From JASHSH01 sp036490215 (lineage in GTDB: Bacteria > Pseudomonadota > Alphaproteobacteria > Rhodospirillales > Magnetospirillaceae), in NCBI GenBank assembly GCA_036490215.1, contig DASXEH010000056.1, positions 124,001 through 188,000 of the forward strand: a stretch of DNA of 64,000 nt, written 5' to 3'. The position numbers and the translations under genes were made by a program. The notes under the pieces are model-generated. The model was not told the DNA's origin. It was given only the letters and a program-made list of their open reading frames with translations, and made no database searches. Positions 41,524-50,650 of this stretch are shown here, piece by piece (positions within the stretch are counted from its first letter, which is position 1; every line of letters begins with the position of its first letter).

Positions 41524-43554
41524 TTACTGCGCCGCCAGCAGCGATTTTCGCTCTTCGACAACCTTGCCGGCCTCGCGACCGACTACCTCTTGCAGATGAT
41601 CGAACTTCCACAGGAAGGTGCCGACACCCATGGTCAACGAGCGCAATTCAACGATCAGATCGCCCATCTCGGCCTGAGGCAGATAGGCCGAGACCGTATC
41701 CCAGCTTTTCCACCCGTCCTTCGCGGTATAGCCGAGAATCTGTCCACGCCGGGTGGAGATGATGCGCTGTGCTTTCGAGGTGAACTCGGTGGGCACGGCG
41801 ATCTCGACCGACAGAATCGGCTCGAGCAAGACCGGATCGCATTTCGGCATGCCCTCGCTCATGGCGATGCGCGCGGCCGTTTTGAAGGCCATGTCGGAAC
41901 TGTCGACCGAGTGATAGCTGCCGTCGGTCAGCGTCACTTTGATGTCGACGACTGGAAAGCCGAGCGGCCCCTGTTTCAGATAATCGGCAACGCCTTCGCC
42001 GACAGCCGGGATGTATTGCTTGGGTACCGAGCCGCCGACGATCTTGTCAGCGTATTGGAATCCCGCACCGCGTGGCTGCGGCGCGATGTCGACATGGATA
42101 TCGCCGAACTGCCCGTGACCGCCGCTCTGGCGCTTGTGGCGTCCGTGTTGTGAGACGGTTTTGCGGATCGTCTCCTTGTAGGGCACCTGCGGCCGCTGGC
42201 CGGACACCGTCAGATTGAAGCGGCTACGTAGCTTCTCGATCGCCACTTGGAGATGGATCTCACCCTGCCCCCATAGCACGAGTTGGCCGGTATCCGTGTT
42301 GTGCTCGACTGAGAGCGACGGATCTTCCTCGACCAGTCGCGTCAGCGCGCCGGAAAGCTTCACCTCGTCCTGTTTCTTCTCGGCATGGACAGCCAGCGAG
42401 AACAATGGCGTCAACGCGCGCGGCCAGTCACCCCCCTCGCCCTTGTTGGGTGCGCCGAGCAGATCGCCGGTGTTGACCGGGTCAAGCTTGCCGAACGCCA
42501 CCACATCGCCGATGCCTCCTTTCACCACTTTATTGGTGGCCGCGCCGACAACCGAGAACAACCCCGCAGGCCGAACACCACCGATGGCGCCGCCTTCACT
42601 GAATTCACCGCGCCAAACGCGCGCAAACGACAGCTTACCGGTGTGCGTGGCATGGACCGTCTTGAACACGCGGGCCACTGATCCACCCTTATCGGAGACC
42701 TTGAGGCGCTTGGCCGTGGCCGCCGCATCGGGGACGTCATGGCGCAGCGTCTTCAGCAGACGTTGGATGCCGTTGTCGTGAGCCGCCGATCCGAAGAGGA
42801 CCGGCACGATCAGATCACTTTCGAGATCGCGGCTGATATTGGTGAAGACATCCTTAGTCGAGGGCACGACATCGGACAGAAGTTGTTCGAGCAGCGTGTC
42901 GTTAAGATCGGCAAGATGCTCGAGCATCTCCTGGCGCGCCGTCTTCTCGTCGGAGAGTTCCGTCTCGGGCAGCTTGATCAGTTCGGAGGCTTGGTCCGGC
43001 CGATATTTGTAGGCGCGTTCGCTGACCAGATCGATATAACCGCTGATCGCATCACCTTTCCTGATCGGCAATTCGCGCAGAAGCAGCGGTCGCTCCGAGA
43101 TTGACTGCAGGGCTTCCAATGCCTCGCGCAGCGGCGGCTCGCCGATCTCGACTTTGTTGATGAAGATCAGATGCGGGATCTGATTCTGATCGAGGAATTT
43201 CAGCATCGGCGCCACCATCACAGCGCGTGCCGGCTCAGGCTCGACCACGACGATGGCCGCATCGGCCACCATTAGTGCCTGGAAACTGTCCTGCTGAAAT
43301 TCGATCGAACCAGGGCAATCGAGAAAACACCATCGATCATCGAGGAACGCGCCATTGGCGATATTGACCTCGACGCCCATGCCACGCTGTCGCGCTTCGG
43401 GCGTCGCGTCGCCGACGGTGGTTTTATCTTTGATCGTGCCTTTGCGTTGGATCGAGCCTGACGCAAAAAGCAGGCTTTCGAGCAATGTGGTCTTGCCGCT
43501 GCCGTAGGGTCCTACAAGAGCGGCGACACGGGTCGAGGCGATCTTGGACGCCAT
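41524..43554 (-). CDS. Elongation-factor-G-like GTPase
   Basis: A 676-residue protein with the EF-G domain order, distinct from true FusA. P-loop GPYGSGKTTLLES (15-27), G3 DCPGSIEF (about 79) and a G4 motif INKVE instead of NKxD. The switch I region reads EARQRGMGVEVN where EF-G has RGITI. Domains II-V follow (HTGKLSFARVWRGEF; GQGEIHLQVAIEKLRSRFNL; KRQSGGHGQFGDIHVDI; RRGQILGY). GGGGAGGG precedes the ATG at 43554. Such EF-G-like proteins are widespread in alphaproteobacteria with unclear roles; canonical translocation is doubtful given the altered G motifs. Confidence 0.87.
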   Translation of the reverse strand: MASKIASTRVAALVGPYGSGKTTLLESLLFASGSIQRKGTIKDKTTVGDATPEARQRGMGVEVNIANGAFLDDRWCFLDCPGSIEFQQDSFQALMVADAAIVVVEPEPARAVMVAPMLKFLDQNQIPHLIFINKVEIGEPPLREALEALQSISERPLLLRELPIRKGDAISGYIDLVSERAYKYRPDQASELIKLPETELSDEKTARQEMLEHLADLNDTLLEQLLSDVVPSTKDVFTNISRDLESDLIVPVLFGSAAHDNGIQRLLKTLRHDVPDAAATAKRLKVSDKGGSVARVFKTVHATHTGKLSFARVWRGEFSEGGAIGGVRPAGLFSVVGAATNKVVKGGIGDVVAFGKLDPVNTGDLLGAPNKGEGGDWPRALTPLFSLAVHAEKKQDEVKLSGALTRLVEEDPSLSVEHNTDTGQLVLWGQGEIHLQVAIEKLRSRFNLTVSGQRPQVPYKETIRKTVSQHGRHKRQSGGHGQFGDIHVDIAPQPRGAGFQYADKIVGGSVPKQYIPAVGEGVADYLKQGPLGFPVVDIKVTLTDGSYHSVDSSDMAFKTAARIAMSEGMPKCDPVLLEPILSVEIAVPTEFTSKAQRIISTRRGQILGYTAKDGWKSWDTVSAYLPQAEMGDLIVELRSLTMGVGTFLWKFDHLQEVVGREAGKVVEERKSLLAAQ

Positions 43555-43697
43555 TCTGCCCTCCCCTACTCTCAGATCATTAATGCTTCTCCCAAACCGG
43601 GACCGAGGCAACAGCAAAGAATCGCCTCTGTTGCTGCATCTGCGTAGGCCTTTGATCCGCTTGGTGACAAGCTATTGGACTTGGCGGATCATGCGCC

Positions 43698-44255
43698 ATG
43701 CATGACGATGTGCCTACCGGCGCCGCGCCCTATCTCGATGTGCTGCAGCGCTATCACACCGATATCACGCCCCACAGCGGACGCCATTTGATCGACCATT
43801 TATTGGGTGTATATCGGCTGCTCGACACGTGGGGCAATGCGCCCGAGACTTGCCGCGCAGGGCTGTTCCACAGCATCTATGGCACGAACATCTTTAATGT
43901 AAAATCCGCTCCCTTCACCGAGCGCGAATCGATCCGCGTGGCGATCGGCGACGTGGCGGAGCGGTTGGCGTTTCTATTTTGCGTGACGGATCGACCCGTC
44001 GCCTTTCTCGCAGCGGCAGCGGAACGGAACTACGCTCTCGCCGACACCGTGCATAACGAGTCGATTGCGATCACAGCCAATGAATTGCGTGCGTTGATCG
44101 AAATCGAAGTTGCCAATTTCTGCGAGCAACCGGAAAAGCCGGACGATCTGCGGCTGATCTACAACACGATCATCGCCATCGAGCGGCATGGACCTTTGAT
44201 CAGTTCGTCCGCACGCTCGGCGTTGGCCGCCTCGGCCTCGAAATCAACGCCCTGA
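43698..44255 (+). CDS. DUF6817-like (HD-like) protein
   Basis: A 185-residue protein with HSGRHLIDHLLGVYRLLDTW and CRAGLFHSIYGTNIF near the N-terminus; paired His and Asp residues are reminiscent of an HD-type metal site. This pattern belongs to an uncharacterised family I recall as DUF6817. The 3' end overlaps the convergent 2OG-oxygenase gene by 12 bp. Reaction unknown. Confidence 0.7.
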   Translation: MHDDVPTGAAPYLDVLQRYHTDITPHSGRHLIDHLLGVYRLLDTWGNAPETCRAGLFHSIYGTNIFNVKSAPFTERESIRVAIGDVAERLAFLFCVTDRPVAFLAAAAERNYALADTVHNESIAITANELRALIEIEVANFCEQPEKPDDLRLIYNTIIAIERHGPLISSSARSALAASASKSTP

Positions 44256-45428
44256 TTGAACCGCTTTGATATCGAAGGCAATGCTGATCCGCCGGCCATT
44301 GCCCTCGAAGGGAATGGTGCGGTGATAGAAATAGGATGGGAACATCACCAGCGTGCCGGACTGAGGCATGACTTGGCGCGTGGGCCCTAGCGTACTCAGC
44401 GCATCGCCGAAATCATGGCCGCCGAATTCGATCGCGCCGGCGTCGTCGGCGAGGGGTCGATCGATTACGACTTCCGGATAGTAGACGCCACTGATCCAAG
44501 CTTTCTCATGGATGTGCGGCAACTCATAGGCCGCGCTCTCCATGATGTTCGACCAACTCATGATCGTAAACGCCGCTGGCCTGCCCAGCGCGACCGGATG
44601 GTTCACGTCGACCGATAGTTTCGCCGCGTAATCGAGCGCGGCGTTAACGAACATCTGCCGCAGCGGATTGGCGACATGAGCGTCGAGCGCAAACGTGTCT
44701 TCGAGACGCGCACCACCGATCATGGTCCGCGCGATGTGGCGCAAGCTGAGATCGCTGCGATTGACCAGGCTTTCGGTGACGGCACGATTGAAGTCCGTCG
44801 CCGAGACAAAGCCGGGCGGCGGCGCGATGGTCGTCACCTTGAGCAGGCGGTCGAAATCAAGCAGCCGCGCGACGGCCTGATCCACACCGAGCTGCGCGAA
44901 CGCAATTGCCAGATGGGCAACCGCACGCTGATTGGTCGGCATGATCGCGAGGCTGGCCTCAGTCAGCTTGCGCGCTTCGTCGGGACGGCCGCGGCGCAGG
45001 GCGATGCCGGCGGCGAGATTGAGGAGCGAGAGATCGCCGGGCGCGCGCTGCAGCGATGCGTAGATGGCTTCGGCGGCATCGTCGGCGCGGCCGAGATCGA
45101 GCAGCACGGAAGCGAGTAGCGTATGGCCGATATGAAGATCGGGCATTTCGGCGATGGCCTGGCGGCAGGCGCGCTCGGCAGCGTTGAACAGACCCGAATC
45201 GCATTCGGCGCTGGCGAGGCCGAGTAGCGCGGGATAGCGCGCCGGACCAGACAGATTGTCGAGGGCGATGCGATAGAGCGCGGCGGCACGTTCGGGATTG
45301 CCGTTCTGATGCGCGGCCTGAGCCGCCATCACCATCTCGGCCGCATCGACCTCGCCGCCATGTCGCTGCACGGGAGACGATTGATTGACGACCTGGGCTT
45401 CAATCGGCGCGCGATTCGTAACCGTCAT
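44244..45428 (-). CDS. TPR protein with putative 2OG-Fe(II) oxygenase domain
   Basis: A 394-residue protein. Residues about 30-190 are tetratricopeptide repeats (PALLGLASAECDSGLFNAAE, LLASVLLDLGRADDAAEAIY, VAHLAIAFAQLG). The C-terminal 180 residues resemble the bacterial 2OG-Fe(II) oxygenase family: PHIHEKAWISGVYYPEV supplies the first ligands and LVMFPSYFYHRTIPFEGNGR the distal His and the 2-oxoglutarate Arg. It probably hydroxylates a protein or small molecule bound by the repeats. The ATG at 45428 is preceded by CGGAGGGTAGC. Convergent overlap with the DUF6817-like gene. Confidence 0.8.
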   Translation of the reverse strand: MTVTNRAPIEAQVVNQSSPVQRHGGEVDAAEMVMAAQAAHQNGNPERAAALYRIALDNLSGPARYPALLGLASAECDSGLFNAAERACRQAIAEMPDLHIGHTLLASVLLDLGRADDAAEAIYASLQRAPGDLSLLNLAAGIALRRGRPDEARKLTEASLAIMPTNQRAVAHLAIAFAQLGVDQAVARLLDFDRLLKVTTIAPPPGFVSATDFNRAVTESLVNRSDLSLRHIARTMIGGARLEDTFALDAHVANPLRQMFVNAALDYAAKLSVDVNHPVALGRPAAFTIMSWSNIMESAAYELPHIHEKAWISGVYYPEVVIDRPLADDAGAIEFGGHDFGDALSTLGPTRQVMPQSGTLVMFPSYFYHRTIPFEGNGRRISIAFDIKAVQSGR

Positions 45429-45698
45429 GCTACCCTCCGGACGGGTCCGGAGACGATGATCCGCTCGGAAAATTTTACCGGATGGGCAAAATCTGCCGTG
45501 CGCCGCCGTCGCGAACCCTTGCCGCGCAAATCCCGAAAAAGCTCGGAATTCCGCATAGTTCGGCGTTCTCGCTGGTGCCCGAAGAGCCCAAGGCTCAGGG
45601 CGTAAAAACGCCTTCGCCCTTTGACGGCGCAAAGCCCGTGCCGCGGTGCTTGGCTTGACTTTGAATCGCCGTTGTCCGAGCCTCCCGCCTCGGGGTCC

Positions 45699-46652
45699 AT
45701 GCCATCCAAATCCGCGCGCCGGCGCGTTCCGACATTGGCTTTAGCAATCAAACCGCGCCGCGAGGCCGAGGCCTGGCTCGCGCCGATCAGTGCCGCCTTA
45801 CCCGAGCTGCGGGTTGCGCTGCTGGATGATGTGAAGCCATCGGAAGTCGATTACGCGGCGGCCTGGGGAACAGTGGCGGGGCTCGATCGCTGCCCGAATT
45901 TGAAGGCGCTCATCTCGCTCGGTGCGGGTGTCGATCACATACTGGCCAATGCCTCACTCGCCCATCTTCCCGTCATCCGCATGATCGACCCGGGACTGAC
46001 CGAGGGCATGACCGAGTTCGCGCTGCTTCAGGTTCTGCACCACCACCGGCGCATGCCTGAATTCAACGCCTTCCAACGCGATCAGCAATGGAAGCCGCTA
46101 TACGCACCGCTGGCGCGCAACCGCTGCGTCGGTGTCATGGGCCTGGGCATCCTGGGGCGCGACACTACGCTTCATCTGAAGCAGCTTGGCTTTCGCATCA
46201 TCGGCTGGAGCCGTAGCAAGCACACCATCCGCGGGGTTCGTACTTTCGCCGGCGCAACAGGTCTGAAGCGTTTCCTCGCACAGGCCGAAATCTTGGTATG
46301 CCTGCTGCCGTTGACGCCGGAGACGCGCGGCATCCTGAATGCCGAGACCTTTGCTCAGCTTCCGAAAGGTGCTTCCGTCATCAACCTGGCACGTGGCGGC
46401 CATGTCGTTGAGGCCGACCTTCTCGCGGCCCTTAATGCGGGACATCTGTCGGGCGCTTCGCTCGACGTCTTCCATGAAGAACCGCTGCCCAAGCACAACC
46501 CGTTATGGGCGCATCCCAAAGTCATTGTGACGCCCCATATCGCAAGCCTGACGCAACGCGATACGGGGACGTTGTTCGTTGCGCGCAGTGTGCGTAGTTT
46601 GATTGCGGGAAAACGCCCGCGCGGATTGGTCGATCGGCATCGCGGTTACTGA
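45699..46652 (+). CDS. D-2-hydroxyacid dehydrogenase (GhrA-like)
   Basis: A 317-residue NAD(P)H reductase of glyoxylate/hydroxypyruvate type. Key features: LGAGVDHIL, the dinucleotide fold GVMGLGILGRDTTLHLKQLG (about residue 141), Arg in NLARGGHVVEADLL, Glu in DVFHEEPLP and His in TPHIAS. The ATG at 45699 is chosen from its fit with GhrA-type N-termini; the frame is open to 45621. Divergent from the TPR-oxygenase gene and 35 bp upstream of the DapA-like gene. Confidence 0.88.
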   Translation: MPSKSARRRVPTLALAIKPRREAEAWLAPISAALPELRVALLDDVKPSEVDYAAAWGTVAGLDRCPNLKALISLGAGVDHILANASLAHLPVIRMIDPGLTEGMTEFALLQVLHHHRRMPEFNAFQRDQQWKPLYAPLARNRCVGVMGLGILGRDTTLHLKQLGFRIIGWSRSKHTIRGVRTFAGATGLKRFLAQAEILVCLLPLTPETRGILNAETFAQLPKGASVINLARGGHVVEADLLAALNAGHLSGASLDVFHEEPLPKHNPLWAHPKVIVTPHIASLTQRDTGTLFVARSVRSLIAGKRPRGLVDRHRGY

Positions 46653-46687
46653 CGCCGGCGAAACGATAAAATCGGGAAGGAACAGTG

Positions 46688-47662
46688 ATGAGTGTGACCG
46701 TCGCCCCAGATACCTTGCTCGCCAAGATCGCCAAGCCGATCGCGCCGAAAGGTGTGTATGCGGCCGTTCTGTCGCCCTTCGACGACAAATACGAGATCGA
46801 TACGCCGCTTCTGATCGATCATGCGAAATGGCTGCTGGCGAATGGCTGCAACGGGCTGTCGACCACTGGCTCGACCGGCGAGGGCAATTCGATGCCAACC
46901 AAGCAGCGCATCGGCCTGCTTGATACACTGCTCAAGGCAGGGGTGCCGGCCGACAAGATGATCCCGGGTACCGGCGCAGCATCGCTTGGCGACGTGGTCG
47001 AGCTGACACGTCATGCCGTGCAGGCGGGATGCGGTGGGGCGCTGGTTTTGCCGCCCTACTATTACAGCAACCCGACTGAAGATGGCCTGTTCGCGGCCTT
47101 CGCCTCGCTGATCGAACGCGTGGCCGATAGTCGCTTGCGTCTGTACCTCTATCACATCCCGCAATTCACGGGGGTGCCGATCCCTTATGCGGTGATCGAC
47201 CGGTTGATCGATGCGTTCCCGGGCATCATTGCCGGGCTGAAGGACAGTTTCGGCGATTGGAGCTATTCGGAAAACCTGCTGAAGCACCTGCCCGGCTTCG
47301 CCGTCTATCCGGGCAGCGAGATTTTCCTCTCCCGCGTCAAGAAAGCCGGTGGCGGCGGTTGCATCTCGGGCACCGTCAACTTCACCGCGCCCTTGGCCGC
47401 GCAAGTCTATGCAGCGGCGACGGAAGCCGAAGCTGAACGCCTGCAAACCAAGCTCGATGCCGTCCGCAAAGTCGTCGAGGCACATCCACTGGTCCCTGCG
47501 CTGAAGGCGATCAAAGGCGAGATGGTCGGCAAGCCGAGTTGGGGTCGCGTGTTACCGCCCTTCACGCAGTTGCCCGACGCGGCACGCACGGATCTGTTCA
47601 AGGCGCTCGATGGCTTCCTGTCCAAGAGCGCAAGCGGCCACGGTTGGGAGCTGCGCGCATGA
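46688..47662 (+). CDS. DapA-like (dihydrodipicolinate synthase family) aldolase/lyase
   Basis: A 324-residue class I aldolase-fold protein. GLSTTGSTGEGNSM binds the pyruvoyl carboxylate, LYLYHIPQFTGV holds the catalytic Tyr and GIIAGLKDSFGDW the Schiff-base Lys. These residues support a pyruvate-lyase, dehydratase or related reaction, not necessarily lysine synthesis. GGGAAGGA precedes the ATG. The stop overlaps the amidase start by ATGA, so the two act in one operon, perhaps in degradation of an amide-bearing compound. Confidence 0.85.
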   Translation: MSVTVAPDTLLAKIAKPIAPKGVYAAVLSPFDDKYEIDTPLLIDHAKWLLANGCNGLSTTGSTGEGNSMPTKQRIGLLDTLLKAGVPADKMIPGTGAASLGDVVELTRHAVQAGCGGALVLPPYYYSNPTEDGLFAAFASLIERVADSRLRLYLYHIPQFTGVPIPYAVIDRLIDAFPGIIAGLKDSFGDWSYSENLLKHLPGFAVYPGSEIFLSRVKKAGGGGCISGTVNFTAPLAAQVYAAATEAEAERLQTKLDAVRKVVEAHPLVPALKAIKGEMVGKPSWGRVLPPFTQLPDAARTDLFKALDGFLSKSASGHGWELRA

Positions 47663-49017
47663 TGTTGCCGATTGAGAAGATGTCGGGCGCGGCGATCGGC
47701 CGCGCCTTGGCTGCGGGCGGGCTGGATGCGGTCGCCGTGACCGAGTTCTTTCTCGACCGGATCGAAAAGGCCAAGTCGAATCCTGTCTTCATCACCGTGA
47801 CGGCCGAACGAGCGCGGCGTGAGGCCGCTGCCGCTGCCAAGCGGTACAAAGAAGGCCGCACGTTCGGCCTGCTCGATGGCGTGCCGGTCGCGTGGAAAGA
47901 CCTGATGGACATGGCCGGCTCGCGCACCACAGCCGCCTCGGCGCTCTATCGCGACGCCCCGGTCAAAGATAAGGACGCCCTCGTCGTCACCAATCTGGCT
48001 GCCGCCGGCATGGTGGCGCTGGGCAAGACCAATCTCTCGGAATTCGCCTTCTCGGGCATCGGCGCCAACCCGCATTTCGGCACGCCGATCAATCCCAACG
48101 ATACGAAGACCGCGCGCATTCCGGGCGGCTCGACATCGGGCGGCGCGGTGGCCGTAGCAGCAGGGCTCGCGCCCTGCTCGATCGGCAGCGACACCGGCGG
48201 ATCGGTGCGCGGCCCTGCCTCGCTGAACGGCATCACCGGCTTCAAGACTAGCGAAGGGCGCATCGACCGCACCGGTGTGTTCATGCTGTCGCGGACTTTG
48301 GACACGATCGGCCCGCTGGCGCATACGGTGGAAGACTGCGTGCTGCTCGACATGGCGCTGCGCGGCCAGATGACGACGCCGGTGCATTACACGGACATAG
48401 CAGGGCTTGAATTGGTTGCCCATGACGACTGCGCCGATGGGCTTGGGCCCGGCGTCGGTGAGAATATGGAAGCCCTGCTGAACCGTCTGGCGAAGGCTGG
48501 CGCCAAGGTTTCGCGCCGCAAGCTGCCGCAGATCGCCGAGGCCCGCGCGATCACCGCGAAATTAGGAGCGCTGGTGACGATCGAGGCCTATACCGAGCAG
48601 CGGCATCATTATGAGTCCGACGATGCCAAGCGCATGGACCAGCGCGTCGTCTCACGCGCCAAGATGGGCGCGACGGTCACCGCGCCCGATCTCCTGATCA
48701 TCCAGCGCGAACGCGAGCGGCTGATCCAGTCGTTGAATGCCGAACTTGGCGATGCGCTTCTGGTCACGCCCGCCACGCCGATCACCGCGCCCGCGATCGC
48801 GCCGCTGGATGCCGACCCCGACCTGTTCCGCAAAACCAATCTGCACGTGCTGCACTTCTGCTATATCGGCAACTACTTCCGCATGTGCGGCTTGGCCTTG
48901 CCCTCGGGCCGCGATGCAGGTGGCCTGCCGACTGGCGTGCAGTTCCTGGCGAAAGGCGGCGATGATGAACGCCTGTTGTCACTGGGATTGGGCTTGGAAC
49001 GCGCCCTGGCTTCCTGA
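47659..49017 (+). CDS. Amidase (amidase-signature family)
   Basis: A 452-residue hydrolase with the complete Ser-cisSer-Lys signature: Lys in GVPVAWKDLMDMAG (about 78) and the Gly/Ser-rich IPGGSTSGGAVAVAAG plus IGSDTGGSVRGPAS (about 155-195). It hydrolyses amides to acid and ammonia; substrate unknown. Translationally coupled to the DapA-like gene. A second ATG directly follows the first (47659/47662). Confidence 0.92.
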   Translation: MMLPIEKMSGAAIGRALAAGGLDAVAVTEFFLDRIEKAKSNPVFITVTAERARREAAAAAKRYKEGRTFGLLDGVPVAWKDLMDMAGSRTTAASALYRDAPVKDKDALVVTNLAAAGMVALGKTNLSEFAFSGIGANPHFGTPINPNDTKTARIPGGSTSGGAVAVAAGLAPCSIGSDTGGSVRGPASLNGITGFKTSEGRIDRTGVFMLSRTLDTIGPLAHTVEDCVLLDMALRGQMTTPVHYTDIAGLELVAHDDCADGLGPGVGENMEALLNRLAKAGAKVSRRKLPQIAEARAITAKLGALVTIEAYTEQRHHYESDDAKRMDQRVVSRAKMGATVTAPDLLIIQRERERLIQSLNAELGDALLVTPATPITAPAIAPLDADPDLFRKTNLHVLHFCYIGNYFRMCGLALPSGRDAGGLPTGVQFLAKGGDDERLLSLGLGLERALAS

Positions 49018-49106
49018 TACAGCCGTCACTGCGAAATACGGTTCTTGAACTGATACTGGCTCCAATGGAGAGCCGTGCAATTGCCGGTGAGGCGGAAGGA
49101 AGAGCA

Positions 49107-49499
49107 ATGTCATCCCATCTCGGGGCCGTGGCGCTGGTGGTGCGCGACTACGACGAAGCCAAGGCTTGGTACGAGGAAAAGCTTGGTTTCACAACCGTCG
49201 AAGATACGCCATTGGGCGACGGCAAACGCTGGCTGGTGGTCGCACCACCGGGGTCGAAGGAAACGCATATCCTGCTCGCCCAGGCCGCGACCGTCGAACA
49301 GGATGCGTTCATCGGCAATCAGACGGGCGGCCGCGTGTTCCTCTTCCTGCACACCGACGACTTCTGGCGCGACCATGAGGCCTTCAAAGCACGCGGCGTG
49401 AAATTCATCGAGGAACCGCGCGAGGAAAAATACGCAACGGTGGTCGTGTTCGAAGACCTCTACGGCAATCGCTGGGATTTGTTGCAGCGAAAGCAGTGA
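49107..49499 (+). CDS. VOC-superfamily protein (glyoxalase-like)
   Basis: A 130-residue single VOC module. HLGAVALVVRDYDEAKAWYE starts the first beta-alpha-beta-beta-beta unit and VVVFEDLYGNRWDLLQ ends the second, with the metal-ligand-like His and Glu positions kept. These proteins act as lyases, dioxygenases or binding proteins. GGAAGGAAGAG precedes the ATG at 49107, which is favoured over an upstream ATG at 49065. Confidence 0.85.
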   Translation: MSSHLGAVALVVRDYDEAKAWYEEKLGFTTVEDTPLGDGKRWLVVAPPGSKETHILLAQAATVEQDAFIGNQTGGRVFLFLHTDDFWRDHEAFKARGVKFIEEPREEKYATVVVFEDLYGNRWDLLQRKQ

Positions 49500-49561
49500 A
49501 GCCCTGTACTGTGTCTGGTGCGACTGCTTTCGTTTATCCGATGCCCTGACAGGAGACCGTG

Positions 49562-49750
49562 ATGAGCTATCAAGCCGCAATAGCGGCGTTCCGCGAAAAC
49601 ATCACTCTGCTCATCCGCCCGCAGAAAGACCCGATGATGTGGAACTTGTGCACCGGGCTGCTGCAGCTCTCCGAAGCGATGGAGAAGGACATGAAGGTCC
49701 TGCGGCAGAAAGTTGAGGCGATCGATACGGTCGTCAAAAACATCCAGTAA
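49562..49750 (+). CDS. Small conserved-looking protein, unknown function
   Basis: A 62-residue protein starting MSYQAAIAAFRENITLLIRP, with a predicted helix-rich body (MMWNLCTGLLQLSEAMEKDM, QKVEAIDTVVKNIQ). ACAGGAGACC provides a strong ribosome site, and codon use is normal for the genome. The helical, amphipathic make-up suggests a small oligomer. No family recognised. Confidence 0.65.
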   Translation: MSYQAAIAAFRENITLLIRPQKDPMMWNLCTGLLQLSEAMEKDMKVLRQKVEAIDTVVKNIQ

Positions 49751-49755
49751 CGATT

Positions 49756-49772
49756 CGCCGCCCCGGGCGGCG
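49756..49772. terminator. GC palindrome between convergent genes
   Basis: CGCCGCCC (49756-49763) and GGGCGGCG (49765-49772) are perfect arms placed between the stops of two convergent genes. No T-tract follows on either strand, so termination is only plausible. Confidence 0.3.
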
Positions 49773-49780
49773 GGGGCTCG

Positions 49781-50617
49781 TTACTTCCGCCGTTCGACAT
49801 CCTGGGTGAAGAACCCGTTGATCTCGGGATGGGGTACAGCCGAGGTCAGCGCGCCGAACGTGCCGGTGTTGAAGATATCCGCGGCGGCCTTCATGAAGGC
49901 CCCCCAGGCCGTGCGCGCCAAGGCACCGCCGACGCTGATGCGTCGCACACCCAAGTCAGCCAGTTCTGCGACCGTGAAGGTCGGGCCGCCAACGAGAACA
50001 TTGACTGGCTTCGGCGCCACAGCCTTTACCACTGCGGCTACGTCTTCCTTGGTGCGCAGGCCGGGTGCATAGAGACAATCGGCTCCCGCATCGGCATAGG
50101 CGGTCAGGCGCGCGATCGTGTCCTTGAGATCGGGCTTGCCCCAGAGATAGCCCTCGGCACGCCCCACCAGCATCACCGCAGGATCGGCGCGATCGATCGC
50201 CGCGCGCGCCGCCTTGATGCGCTCGACCGCGCGCGGGATTTCGTAGAGTGGCGACGCCTTGTCGCCGGTCGAGTCCTCGATCGACAAGCCCGATACGCCA
50301 GCACCGACGGCGAGCGCGACATTGGCGGCCAAGCCTTCGAGATTTTCGGCAAATCCACCTTCGAAATCCGCATTCAGCGGCACATCGACACCATTCGCCA
50401 GCGCCGAGAGATGCGAGACGATTTGCTCGACCCGCACCTTGTTATCGGGCTTGGCGATCGACCAGGCGAACCCCGAACTGGTCGAGGCCAGTGCCTTGAA
50501 GCCTAGATGCTGGAGATAGCGGGCGCTGCCCAAATCCCACGGGTTGGGGATGACGAAGCATCCCGACTCGTGCAGGCGGCGGAACTGCGCCCGCTTCTCG
50601 GCGACCGAAACCGACAT
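49781..50617 (-). CDS. Isocitrate lyase/PEP mutase superfamily protein
   Basis: A 278-residue TIM-barrel enzyme. FVIPNPWDLGSARYLQHLGF and ASTSSGFAW are typical of the PEP-mutase/2-methylisocitrate-lyase-like branch; DFEGGF and GLSIEDSTG supply Mg-binding acids. The usual ICL catalytic KKCGH loop is absent, as in this branch, so it likely cleaves or forms C-C or P-C bonds of an oxaloacetate-like substrate. Nucleotides directly before the ATG include GTG; start 50617 is chosen. Confidence 0.82.
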   Translation of the reverse strand: MSVSVAEKRAQFRRLHESGCFVIPNPWDLGSARYLQHLGFKALASTSSGFAWSIAKPDNKVRVEQIVSHLSALANGVDVPLNADFEGGFAENLEGLAANVALAVGAGVSGLSIEDSTGDKASPLYEIPRAVERIKAARAAIDRADPAVMLVGRAEGYLWGKPDLKDTIARLTAYADAGADCLYAPGLRTKEDVAAVVKAVAPKPVNVLVGGPTFTVAELADLGVRRISVGGALARTAWGAFMKAAADIFNTGTFGALTSAVPHPEINGFFTQDVERRK

Positions 50618-50650
50618 CACAACCTCTGATGCGTTAGAGCTTCACACGCT

